64,000 bases of DNA from JBBIKU01 sp037445245 (GTDB taxonomy: Bacteria; Chloroflexota; Anaerolineae; Anaerolineales; Anaerolineaceae). The notes beneath the pieces were generated by a model that worked only from the letters and a program-made list of their open reading frames with translations, ran no database searches and was not told where the DNA came from. Below, piece by piece: positions 33,298 to 41,417 of this stretch. A program made the translations under genes and the position numbers. Position 1 is the first letter of the stretch. The number at the start of each line of letters is the position of its first letter. Where the stretch lies: NCBI GenBank assembly GCA_037445245.1, contig JBBIKU010000001.1, forward strand, positions 8,510 to 72,509. Reading direction: 5' to 3'.

Positions 33298-34413
33298 CTA
33301 GCCAGACGCCTCGGCACACAATCGGATATAGCGCAGCACTTGTTCGCGGGTGAGTAAGCCGCGCAGCACACCCTGTTCCATCACCGGAAGCTGGGCAACG
33401 TTGGCGGTATCCATGGTTTGTAGTGCCTGAAGCAACTCCATGTTCGGATCGACAAAAACGACACGGTCGTATGGCACCATCACTTGATCGACGGTGGCGC
33501 TCTCCCACTGAACGCGGGGCACGGCGGTAATCTCTTTCAGAGTCACGATACCGCGCAGCCGATCAGCGTCGCCAACCAGGAAAACCCGCTGCCCGCCGCG
33601 AATGACACCTTCGGAAACCAGTTCATCAAGATTGGTTCGCTCACTGACAATGGGAGGGTCGGGATTCATCACCTCAAAAACCTTCACACCGCGCAGGGAT
33701 TGTTGAATGCTCGCCTGGGAATAACTGGTAGCCGCAGCATTTTGCAGAAACCAGCCAATGAACGCCAACCACAGACCGTTGAAAAAATTGCCGGTAAAAA
33801 TGATAAATACGCCTACGCCGATGAAACCAAAAGCAACCAACTGTCCGCTGTACGTAGCCACCCGTGTCGCCCTCAACATGCTACCGGTTATCTTCCAAAC
33901 GATGGCGCGCAACACTCTTCCGCCGTCCAGCGGAAAACCAGGAATGAGGTTGAAGAGCGTCAAAATGAGATTGATACGTGCCAACCAAGCACTGGGTGCC
34001 GCCAGCAGGGGTACATTCCTATCGATTAGCCACAAACCACCAAAGAAGCCTGCCAGCAACAGGCTAGTGAAAGGTCCGGCAATGGCAATACGAAGCTCAT
34101 CGCTCGGATTCTTAGGGTCTTGATTGATCTGCGCCAAGCCGCCGAAGATAAACAGCGTAATTTGTTTGACCCCTACCCCAGCGCGCAGTGCCATGAAGGA
34201 ATGCCCCAGCTCATGCAGCATCACCGAGATGGCAAAAAACAGGCTGGTAATTGCTCCCATTCCCCAATATGAAACCACGGAGAGTTGTGGATATTCCCGC
34301 GGAAAAACCCCCACCGCCAGCGACCAGCTAACCAGGACAATAATGACAAACCAACTGAGATGCAAGTGCAGTGGTATGCCCCAGATTCGTCCTATTTTGA
34401 GTCCCGATTCCAT
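33298..34413 (-). CDS. Site-2-protease-family (M50) membrane metalloprotease with CBS pair
   Basis: A 371-residue intramembrane zinc protease. HELGH (67-71) holds two zinc ligands and the catalytic Glu, and NLIPGFPLDGGRVLRA (D163) the third ligand. Four to six hydrophobic segments surround them. The C-terminal ~120 residues form two CBS domains (VMNPDPPIVSERTNLDELV, VMVPYDRVVFVDPNMELLQAL), which in this subfamily let adenine nucleotides gate the protease. AGGAG lies six bases before the ATG. Probable role is regulated cleavage of a membrane protein; the target is unknown. Confidence 0.92.
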   Translation of the reverse strand: MESGLKIGRIWGIPLHLHLSWFVIIVLVSWSLAVGVFPREYPQLSVVSYWGMGAITSLFFAISVMLHELGHSFMALRAGVGVKQITLFIFGGLAQINQDPKNPSDELRIAIAGPFTSLLLAGFFGGLWLIDRNVPLLAAPSAWLARINLILTLFNLIPGFPLDGGRVLRAIVWKITGSMLRATRVATYSGQLVAFGFIGVGVFIIFTGNFFNGLWLAFIGWFLQNAAATSYSQASIQQSLRGVKVFEVMNPDPPIVSERTNLDELVSEGVIRGGQRVFLVGDADRLRGIVTLKEITAVPRVQWESATVDQVMVPYDRVVFVDPNMELLQALQTMDTANVAQLPVMEQGVLRGLLTREQVLRYIRLCAEASG

Positions 34414-34643
34414 GATGCGCTCCTGTTTCGGCGGCTTTCACGGCAAAAACCGATGCACCGCCCTTTCTTCTGGCACGCAGGGCGATCAACATCAGCAATT
34501 TTTTTAATCTTTATCTATTTTATTCATATTGCTACCTACGGTCAAGAAATATCATATGTGATATCCACATACATTATACGATTTATGTACGCTGTAAAAG
34601 CATGGCTATTACAACGAAGACTACACGCAATTAACCAGACTTC

Positions 34644-35884
34644 GTGATGCCTCACCAAAAGCAAGCCGTGGATATAATTAACGCAAACCCAACTGCCACA
34701 GAACATATCGCCACCGTCATGCGTAAAGTCTTTACACTGTTCCTGATCGTGATTGTCCTCATTGCCCGCCTTTTGCCGGGAGCGCTCACCATCGACGATG
34801 CCTTCATTACCTACCGCTACGCTCAAAATCTGCTCGCCAGCAATGGCTTCACCTACAATGTCGGTGAACGTGTGCTGGTCACCACCACCCCACTGTATAC
34901 TCTGCTCATAGCAAGCGTAGCGGCACTGAGCGGTGGGACACAGGCGCCTTTCCCAAAGCTTGCTGTGGGAATCAACGCCACTGCCGACTCGCTCTCCTGT
35001 CTCTTGCTGTGGCAAACTGGGCGATGATTAAATGCCGAACGTACCGGCGTGGCAGCAGCGCTGGTTTGGTCAGTGTCGCCGTTTAGCGTCACCTTTGCCA
35101 TCGATGGATTAGAAACCAGCTTGGTGGTGCTATTGCTGACAGCGGTAGCATACTTTTATCTCACCCGGCGATTCACTCCAATGGCGCTGTGCGCCGGTTT
35201 ATCACTGCTGACACGTCCCGACACGCTTTTGCTGGTCGCACCACTAGCTTTGGGGCGATTGGTGCAAGTTGCACGCGCCCGCCAACTGCTAAAGTGGACA
35301 GAATGACTGATATTTCTCGCTCCGCCAGCGGCATGGGCAACCTTCGCCGCGTTTTACTTTGGCAGCCCTTTTCCGCAGACGGTACAGGCAAAGCTTACTG
35401 TTTACCTGCTAGATGGCAACGCTATCGCCTTGCCCTGCCTAACCCCCTGATCTTTCGCTGTTACCTGACCCCTCCCTTGCCAGCTTACTTCCTATTTCTG
35501 CTGATAGGCGCCGATCACATCTTGCAGTAAGTGTTCAAGCAGGGGACAAGAACAGCACCGACCACCTGGCGCCGGCTAGCGCCTGCCACACTAGTAGGAG
35601 TGTTGCCGCTGGCGTCCGCACTCAACGGTTGGACGCTACGCCCCGATCACGGCGCACAACGCCCTACCCCTGAAATGGCGTATATACAACTGGAATTACT
35701 CTACCGCCAGGCTGCCGCGCTGTTGCAAATTCCAGTTGCCGAAAAGCAGCCCCTTCTGGCAATCGAAAATGCCTTATTGCTTATGCAGGTAGTACGCCGA
35801 CTCTACTGGCGAGAGATGGCAGTGCTGTCGCGATTACAAAAAGTTAATGAAGAACAGGCGCAGCGCGCTACCAGGCTAAATTAG
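34644..35884 (+). pseudogene. Polytopic glycosyltransferase-like membrane protein (GT39/ArnT-like), degraded
   Basis: The frame begins at 34644 (more likely start ATG 34719, MRKVFTLFLIV) with the classic loop LTIDDAFITYRYAQNLL and GERVLVTTTPLYTLLI. It is cut by an in-frame TGA at 35025-35027, resumes in the same frame (NAERTGVAAALVWSVSPFSVTFAIDGLETS), and is cut again by TGA at 35304-35306; the frame then continues FYFGSPFPQTVQAKL to a third TGA at 35448-35450. A later piece (TPEMAYIQLELLYRQAA) at 35531-35884 matches the family's extracytoplasmic end. Other genes use TGA as an ordinary stop, so recoding is unlikely. It is a decayed gene for transfer of sugar from a polyprenyl donor. Confidence 0.75.
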
Positions 35885-36750
35885 TCCCCCCTCTCCTGCC
35901 GTTTCGGGTCGTCGAATTCCGGCAGATACCAGTCATCTTCGCTAATATTGAATGCTGCCTGATCTTCAGGCGTCAGGGGATCATCCATGCGTACCTGCAG
36001 GCTGATGCCGGCGGTGCGCACGCCATTTGGCGTCATCATACGCCGCACGCGGTAGCGGATGAAATATTTGCGCACCAGATCCTGATTCAATACATCTTTC
36101 ACGGTTCGCAAACTGACGGCAGCCCGTCGCGCTAACTCAGACATATCCGTCTCAATCACGTTGCGCAGATCGCCTGTCAGTGGATTCCAGTAACACATCG
36201 AACGTGCCGCCAAGATAGCCGTCGCGGCAGAATGTCCCAGCAAGGGCAACCACTGATAAAAGAAATACAGCGTTACAAACATGCCGCGTTCCGGCTGGAT
36301 GACGCCGGCGCGTTCACTTCCATAGGCTCGCTGCAGCATAACCTTCCGGCTGGGCTGTAGTGATTTCGAAGGAGCACGCTTTTTGTTTTCGCTGGCGGGC
36401 GATTCCGCTACCGGAAATAAATCCGTCACCGCCTCAGCCAAACCGACCCCCGAATCAAAAAAAGCGTTCGCCACCCGCAATTCCAGATTCACTGGTTGGT
36501 TGTACAAGCCCTCCAGCAACCGCGTGATACGACTGCCCAAACGGTTCTCAACCCACTCCCGGGCATAAGGGTTTGCCGCGCTCAGAACAAAGGAGCCATT
36601 TTCATATGTGAGTGGGCGCAACGGCTGCACCCACGTTTCGTATAGCGCCCGAGACATCTCCATCCGCAACTGACTGACAACCATTTCCCACGCCTCCTGG
36701 CACCCGGTTACTTTTGTTCTGGTCAGTTGCGTTTCAACAAATTGGTCCAT
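35881..36750 (-). CDS. DnaA-domain-I / winged-helix protein, probable replication or partition factor
   Basis: A 289-residue protein. Residues ~21-85 follow the DnaA_N (domain I) pattern: WEMVVSQLRMEMSRALYETWVQPL, then FVLSAANPYAREWVENR. There is no AAA+ domain and no DnaA domain IV. The C-terminal half (~165-265), with PERGMFVTLYFFYQWLPLLGHSAA and VIETDMSELARRAAVSLRTVKDVL, looks like a winged-helix DNA-binding domain. The ATG at 36750 is chosen; a TTG at 36780 opens the same frame. It has its own promoter with an inverted repeat and is next to ExeA-like, ParA and ParB genes. A replicon-specific initiator or loader is inferred; the exact role is unknown. Confidence 0.72.
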   Translation of the reverse strand: MDQFVETQLTRTKVTGCQEAWEMVVSQLRMEMSRALYETWVQPLRPLTYENGSFVLSAANPYAREWVENRLGSRITRLLEGLYNQPVNLELRVANAFFDSGVGLAEAVTDLFPVAESPASENKKRAPSKSLQPSRKVMLQRAYGSERAGVIQPERGMFVTLYFFYQWLPLLGHSAATAILAARSMCYWNPLTGDLRNVIETDMSELARRAAVSLRTVKDVLNQDLVRKYFIRYRVRRMMTPNGVRTAGISLQVRMDDPLTPEDQAAFNISEDDWYLPEFDDPKRQERGD

Positions 36751-36819
36751 TTCCAACTTTCTGGTCTCCGTCCAAGGCAATGCCTGTGAAGATCTTCTTA
36801 CAGTTTTTACACCAATATT

Positions 36820-36868
36820 ATTTCTTCCATTAATTCTTGTGTTATACGGAAGAAATTATTATTCTCAA
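36820..36868 (-). promoter_or_regulatory. Promoter with inverted repeat upstream of the DnaA-domain gene
   Basis: On the minus strand TTGAGA (36868-36863), 16 bases, then TATAAC (36846-36841) forms a promoter. ATTTCTTCC (36820-36828) and GGAAGAAAT (36848-36856) are a perfect 9-base inverted repeat 19 bases apart; one arm lies in the -35/-10 spacer, the other just past the expected start point. This is a typical autoregulatory operator layout. Confidence 0.55.
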
Positions 36869-37188
36869 CCAATCATCTTTTCTACCAGATCTGCCAGGGT
36901 TGAGACGTTAGCTTTTTCACCCAAGCGGCTATGTCGCGCAGAGCAGATGCGCGTCATAATGCCAACCGTTTCGCCCAACGAGACCTTGCGGTGCATCAGG
37001 GCGGATAAACGACCCTGCCAGGCGTCCAATTCCTGAGTTTCACCCTGAGAAAGAGTCAGCCCAATTTTTCGACGGGGAATGATCGCTGGCGGACGACCCG
37101 GTGGTCGGCTTTTTACTTCCGATCCAGTCCGGCGCGCTTCATAAAGTTGAACCCAGGCGGATTTGTTCGAAACCGGCTTTGGCGTCAT
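36865..37188 (-). CDS. Small basic protein of the replication/partition module
   Basis: A 107-residue, basic, mostly helical protein with a proline/arginine-rich segment (SRPPGRPPAIIPRRKIG) followed by LTLSQGETQELDAWQGRLSALMHRKVSLGETVGIM. The second half could be a ribbon-helix-helix or similar DNA-binding dimer. Its ATG overlaps the stop of the ExeA-like ATPase (ATGA), so the two proteins are made together. No family recognised. DNA binding and cooperation with the ATPase are inferred from context. Confidence 0.6.
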   Translation of the reverse strand: MTPKPVSNKSAWVQLYEARRTGSEVKSRPPGRPPAIIPRRKIGLTLSQGETQELDAWQGRLSALMHRKVSLGETVGIMTRICSARHSRLGEKANVSTLADLVEKMIG

Positions 37189-38009
37189 TGCTTTACGATC
37201 TCCTGTAGATGGGCTAAGGTGATAACAGTATCATCAGATTGCAGTAAAAAGTCGGTTGCCAGCGCACATAGGCGGATAATCTCGCGCGGCACCCCACCTG
37301 AACGTTCATAAAGCAATTCAAAAGCATCATCGTTGATAAGCGGCTCACTGCGCCCTGAAACCCGCAAGCGAAAAACGACCATCTGCAACGCACTTGCCAG
37401 GGTGAGCGGCGGCAAAGCCAGTCGCACAAAGACGCGGGCATTTACTGCTTTGTTGGGTTCAAAAAGGGCAGTCATCTCGGTCTGTCCAAACACCAAAATC
37501 TGCACCACCTTGGCATCATAATCAAAGTTGTACAGCCGGTGAATGACTTCAAGTGCCTCACTATCCATGAGTTGCGCATCGTCCAGCAGCACGACTACAT
37601 TTTGCCCAGCGGTGAAAGCACCCGCCATCATGCGCTCCATTTCATCCATCTGGCGTTGGAAGCTACGTTGAGGTGGAACGCCCAAGGCAGTGGATATTTG
37701 ACGGGCGGCATCCATAGCCGATTTGAAGGCAGCGGTGTGAATATAGCAGATCACCACACCTTCTTCAGAGGCATACACATCGTAAAGGCGGCGTGCAAGC
37801 GAACTTTTGCCCATGCCCATATCACCGGTGATCAACGCCAACCCGCGCCGGCGCGAGATAACGCCCTGCGCCTGGCGATACACTGCCAGGTGTTCCGGAC
37901 CCAAATACAGGTAACGGGGGTCAGCAGACAGCTTGAAGGGATCTTCCTTCAAGCCGAGTTGTTCCAGGCGCGCTAGGCGCCACTCCTCGTCGCTTAATGG
38001 GTCTACCAT
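37185..38009 (-). CDS. ExeA/GspA-type AAA ATPase
   Basis: A 274-residue AAA ATPase. The N-terminal YLYLGPEHLAVYRQAQGVI is typical of ExeA/TniB-like ATPases. Walker A is GDMGMGKSS (62-70) and Walker B VVVLLDDAQ (~138-146); the sensor region LVFGQTEM is present. The ATG at 38009, with GGAGGA nine bases upstream, is preferred over a GTG at 38033. In other systems such ATPases load transposases or secretin machinery; here it sits between a DNA-binding partner and divergent parA, so a DNA-loading role for the DnaA-domain protein is an attractive inference. Confidence 0.85.
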   Translation of the reverse strand: MVDPLSDEEWRLARLEQLGLKEDPFKLSADPRYLYLGPEHLAVYRQAQGVISRRRGLALITGDMGMGKSSLARRLYDVYASEEGVVICYIHTAAFKSAMDAARQISTALGVPPQRSFQRQMDEMERMMAGAFTAGQNVVVLLDDAQLMDSEALEVIHRLYNFDYDAKVVQILVFGQTEMTALFEPNKAVNARVFVRLALPPLTLASALQMVVFRLRVSGRSEPLINDDAFELLYERSGGVPREIIRLCALATDFLLQSDDTVITLAHLQEIVKQ

Positions 38010-38069
38010 AGCTCGTCTTCCTCCATCACCCACTTATTATGGCACTAATTGAGCGGTTTTTCAATAGAT

Positions 38070-38140
38070 TTAGCTTAAATTAAGTCTAACACCCTATAAT
38101 TTAGCGCAAATATATTGTATTGGATTAGGTTTTATGCTAA
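38070..38140. promoter_or_regulatory. Divergent intergenic region of the par/ATPase genes with repeated TTAGC
   Basis: Between the ExeA-like gene (minus) and parA (plus). TTAGC occurs at 38070-38074 and 38101-38105 and in reverse orientation (GCTAA) at 38136-38140, and CTTAAATTAAG (38074-38084) is an 11-base palindrome. The stretch is AT-rich against a moderate-GC background. It could hold ParA/ParB operators or both promoters. Confidence 0.4.
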
Positions 38141-38214
38141 GATAGAAACTGGCCATTAAGCCTTTCGAAATTACCGGCAACAGCAGGACATGACCGCATC
38201 TCAGGGAGAGACGC

Positions 38215-39048
38215 ATGGCTGTTACCATCACGATAGCAAACGAGAAAGGCGGGGTCGGTAAAACGACCACCGCCGTCAACTTGGCGGCCGGACTGGCGTT
38301 GCGCCTGGCAGCGCATCCCGGTGCTGAGGGGCGGATTTTACTGGTGGATCTTGACCCGCAAGGGCACGCTTTGCTGGCAATCGGATTCGGGCAGCACACA
38401 GCCCCCCCCCGAGATTCGCTCTCAGCACTGCTGGTCGAATCGCCACCGCCGGCGATACAACGGATGTTGCGCCGCAGCATTCAACACCCCAACTTGTTCT
38501 TCATCCCGACCAATCGATCTGCTATGCTGGAAGCAGCACGCCTGTTGCCAACCTTGATGGCAAACGAGAGCCGTTTGGCGCGCGCCCTGTCTCCTATCCA
38601 ATCCGAGTTCGCCTATATTATCATCGACACCCCGCCCGCTGCTGGAAATCTTTTGTTCAACGCCGGGGTTCTTTCTAACTATGTCGTCGTCCCTGTTGAG
38701 ACCAGCTACTTGGGTGTATCGGGGTTGATTGAGTTACAACGGACGATCGAAGATTTGCGCATGCATTTTGATAACAACCTCGAAATTTTGGGGTATCTGC
38801 CCACGCTGTGCGATGAACAGCGTAGTGAAACGCAAGAAATATTGGCTGAGCTAGAAAAGCGTTACCGCGATAAACTTCTGCCTACCATCCACAAATCGGC
38901 TGATTTAGCGTACGCTCACTCCAGTCACATGGATGTTTTCACCTATCGCCCGCCGCGCATTCGCAGTCCTCAGCAAATCGCATCTAGCTCACGCGCCACT
39001 CAGGAATACGCCCAACTGGTTGACATCGTGTTGGAGAGAACCCGATAG
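38215..39048 (+). CDS. parA: ParA-family partition ATPase
   Basis: A 277-residue ParA/Soj-type ATPase without the N-terminal helix-turn-helix seen in some plasmid ParAs. The deviant Walker A is KGGVGKTT (11-18). LLVDLDPQGHAL is Walker A' and YIIIDTPPAAGNLL Walker B. GGGAGAGACGC before the ATG is a good ribosome binding site. It drives segregation of a replicon by ATP-dependent DNA binding and ParB-stimulated hydrolysis. parB follows 33 bases downstream. The short ~280-residue form occurs on chromosomes and on type Ib plasmids. Confidence 0.92.
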   Translation: MAVTITIANEKGGVGKTTTAVNLAAGLALRLAAHPGAEGRILLVDLDPQGHALLAIGFGQHTAPPRDSLSALLVESPPPAIQRMLRRSIQHPNLFFIPTNRSAMLEAARLLPTLMANESRLARALSPIQSEFAYIIIDTPPAAGNLLFNAGVLSNYVVVPVETSYLGVSGLIELQRTIEDLRMHFDNNLEILGYLPTLCDEQRSETQEILAELEKRYRDKLLPTIHKSADLAYAHSSHMDVFTYRPPRIRSPQQIASSSRATQEYAQLVDIVLERTR

Positions 39049-39081
39049 TCTTCACATAAAAGAGTGATTGGGAGAATTGCA

Positions 39082-40236
39082 ATGCCCCCCAGCAAGCGCA
39101 AGCGACATAGTGCATTTGAAGATTTTTCTGTCGACGATACGGGTGCCCGTGTCTCAACCGGCGAGCCGCCTCATCCTCTACCAGGGAGGGTGAGTAGCGA
39201 GAGCGAGGAAAGCATCCAACGCATCGAGGCATTGAAACCCACTCAGATGATTCCCGATCGCTTCCAACCAAGGCGACTATTGCCTTCAGCAATTCGGGCA
39301 GCTTTCTTTTCTGGTAAACTGAACTGCTATCAGGCTGCTGCCGAATGGCTATCACTTGCCAAACAGGACGCCGGCTATCAAAGCGAGGTGGAGCGGCTAC
39401 TGGCAATGGGCAACTCCTTTGAGGAGCACGGACAGATCAAACCCATCACCGGCAGCTGGGTGCCCGCCGCGGACGGACGCTATGTCTTTTTAATCGAAAC
39501 TGGCGAACGTCGCTATTGGGCAGCTTGTCTGCGTTTTGTCGCCGAACAGTCTACCGAAGAGCCACTGCTGCGAATCGAGGCGGTGCAAAAGCCCACCCGC
39601 CAGCGACAGGTGATTGAAAATCGTCACGCTGAGCCGCCTTCTGCTGTTTCACAGGCGTGCGAGATATCTGCCCTGATCTTAAGCGAGATGAACGTAAATC
39701 CAGACACAACCCAACAAGATGAGTACGAGTATTTCAGACAAGCGCGTTCACAGCGTATGCCCGCCGGTTTGTGGGAGCGCATCACCCCCATCATGCAACT
39801 CACCCGCCCGCGCATGGTGCAACTGCTAAACATCTTGCAGCTTCCCTCACCACTGCTCGATCTCGCCGATCGTTATCGCCTGAGCGAACGCGTGCTGCGC
39901 GAAATCCTGTTGCTGCCACAAAATCAGTGGGAGCGCTTACTGCGATTGAGTATTCAGAACAACCTCTCGTCCGACGACATTGGAGAGGTCGCGTCTGTCC
40001 AAGTTGATGCCGAAAAAAGCTGGAGACGGATTCCGGCTTCCTCTCCTCCACAAAAAACAGCCCTGAGCGGATTGCGCCGTTTCGCCAATGCTCTGATCGA
40101 ACTGGACGAAGTCAGTCAGTCGCAGGCGCTGGATGAGCTTGCGGATACATTGGTGGCAAACCACCAGGCTGAAGATTATCTTAACCTGATGGGGGAGCTT
40201 GCCCGCCTAATACGGGCTCGTCTCGCACGACGGTAA
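39082..40236 (+). CDS. parB: ParB-family partition protein, divergent
   Basis: A 384-residue ParB-like protein. The ATG at 39082 has GGGAG eight bases upstream, better than a GTG at 39064. GNSFEEHGQIKPITG and ETGERRYWAACL correspond to boxes I and II of the N-terminal CTP-binding domain, and QVIENRHAEPPSAVSQACEI to the usual ENxxRxDLxPxE segment, here degenerate. MQLTRPRMVQLLNILQLPSPLLDL is the HTH. A helical C-terminus completes it. A perfect palindrome begins inside the stop codon and may be its binding site. The degeneracy suggests a plasmid-type or specialised ParB. Confidence 0.85.
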   Translation: MPPSKRKRHSAFEDFSVDDTGARVSTGEPPHPLPGRVSSESEESIQRIEALKPTQMIPDRFQPRRLLPSAIRAAFFSGKLNCYQAAAEWLSLAKQDAGYQSEVERLLAMGNSFEEHGQIKPITGSWVPAADGRYVFLIETGERRYWAACLRFVAEQSTEEPLLRIEAVQKPTRQRQVIENRHAEPPSAVSQACEISALILSEMNVNPDTTQQDEYEYFRQARSQRMPAGLWERITPIMQLTRPRMVQLLNILQLPSPLLDLADRYRLSERVLREILLLPQNQWERLLRLSIQNNLSSDDIGEVASVQVDAEKSWRRIPASSPPQKTALSGLRRFANALIELDEVSQSQALDELADTLVANHQAEDYLNLMGELARLIRARLARR

Positions 40237-40260
40237 AAGTGTAACCGCGGTTACACTTTT
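40235..40260. repeat. Perfect 26-base palindrome at the parB stop codon (parS candidate or terminator)
   Basis: The 26 bases from 40235 to 40260 read the same on both strands, centred on CCGCGG with core GTGTAACCGCGGTTACAC, flanked by AAAA and TTTT. It overlaps the TAA of parB. The A-stem-T arrangement would serve as a bidirectional terminator; the exact symmetry and place beside parB also fit a ParB-binding parS site. No second copy was noticed in the window. Confidence 0.65.
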
Positions 40261-41364
40261 GAGCGCTTTCCTGCATAAAATCTCGTATCTCCGATTCTTT
40301 ACGTGATATCCTTTCCAAAACATGCTCTTTTCGAGAAAGTCTATTTCTATTCAAAATGATTATAGGGTGACCAATTTATTCCTATCCTGCGCTGCACAAT
40401 GAAAGCAAATATCCTGGTCCAGCGCCAAGCTTTCGTGGATGATCTGTATTGGGTCACACATCAAAAACATTGTCCTGTTCTCAAACTGTCTTCAAAATTT
40501 TGCCCAACAAGATAATATAGTCCCATAGTATTCACGTCAAAACTCGGTTATTCCACCGTCAGAGATGACGTGAGTTCTATATGTGCGAAAAGAACTGGTA
40601 TCGCCACGAACTGCAAAAGATTTGTCTCCTTCCCTTCAACCAATTTATAAAGATTTTGCCAAAACGAAGCTGCTGCAGTCAATCTAAATCGCGCTTCAAA
40701 GACCGGTACGATTCTTATAAGTTCATTGTGAAGGTGGGATAGGACTTTCTCTCTAAGTATCCATTATACGGTCTGTACTATGCTTGGAATCAATCTTGGT
40801 TTACTCTTTAGCTAATTGCGTAATTCGGTCCAATCGTACGCATTAAACGGTTTAAGCCGCACAGCAAAGAGAGAAAAACACTGGTCAGGTAATTGTACAT
40901 CAGGTGTGCGGCATGCTACGAATGGACCGCAACTTTAGTATAAGGACAAGCAGTTTGTAGATAAAACAGTATAGTAAGAGTCGTATTAATGAATCACGTG
41001 CAATTTTTGCACGCTGACGAAAGGCAGTTTTTGCACTTCCCCGGAAGGCAAACATTGCATCCAGGCAGTCCAGGGGGCAATGATTGCACTCCGCCCAAAG
41101 TGCGAAATTCGCATTATGGCAAACCTGTGTGTTTTTATTAAGATTGAACAATCCTTGTACTAATAATTTCGAAAGAATTTTGTAACCTTTGCCATTAGTG
41201 ACTTTCGCTCCGGAGGAGAGAGGCTAAAGACCTAGAAGCTGTTGCAAGGGTAGACTTTCCGCCGATGCTCTCGGCAGTCTCCTTTAACTGCGCATAGCCG
41301 TTTTCATGATCGTAGCCATAACCATTTATATTATTGAAGTTGGAATCCCGCTTTGCCCGCTCAA
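40261..41364. other. 1.1-kb AT-rich region without a convincing gene
   Basis: No reading frame resembles a known protein. Things seen: the 13-base palindrome TTAAACGGTTTAA (40843-40855), a 24-base periodicity of TTGCAC-type words at about 41004-41113, and a minus-strand frame at 41195-41402 with a protein-like peptide but no start codon. Composition is lower in GC than the par genes. Because it follows parAB and a DnaA-domain gene, it is the best place in this window for a replication origin or for remnants of a mobile element; neither is proven. Confidence 0.45.
41004..41113. repeat. Imperfect 24-base periodic repeats (iteron-like)
   Basis: TTTTTGCAC starts at 41004 and 41028, and the two 24-base units agree at 17 of 24 positions. 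Weaker matches continue in phase: TTGCAT at 41055, TTGCAC at 41084 (a 29-base step) and TTCGCA at 41108. Only the first pair is strong. The spacing of about two helical turns would suit protein binding on one face. Confidence 0.35.
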
Positions 41365-41393
41365 TTGCGTTTCGAACGCAAATAAGGTATGAT
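41365..41393 (+). promoter_or_regulatory. Promoter with palindromic -35 upstream of the deacetylase gene
   Basis: TTGCGT (41365-41370), 17 bases, then TATGAT (41388-41393). TTGCGTT-TCG-AACGCAA (41365-41381) is a perfect inverted repeat covering the -35, a probable operator. The GTG start of the deacetylase lies 24 bases past the -10 with AAAGGAG in between. Confidence 0.55.
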
Positions 41394-41417
41394 GAGCCTG
41401 TTTAAAGGAGAGTGGAT

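Noticed and set aside
34542..35015. 157-codon minus-strand frame
   Set aside because: It is antisense to the clear N-terminus of the glycosyltransferase remnant and shows no protein-like features.
35025..35450. Possible UGA recoding in the glycosyltransferase-like frame
   Set aside because: TGA is the normal stop of many intact genes here, and the 3' part of this gene is also scrambled, so decay explains it better.
1587..40260. One integrated element bounded by the recombinase and the par module
   Set aside because: Ordinary chromosomal genes such as the rnf operon lie between them, and no direct repeats or att sites were seen at the ends.
40900..41151. 83-codon minus-strand frame with several cysteines
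   Set aside because: Its apparent 8-residue pattern comes from the 24-base periodicity of the DNA; no ribosome binding site or family match.
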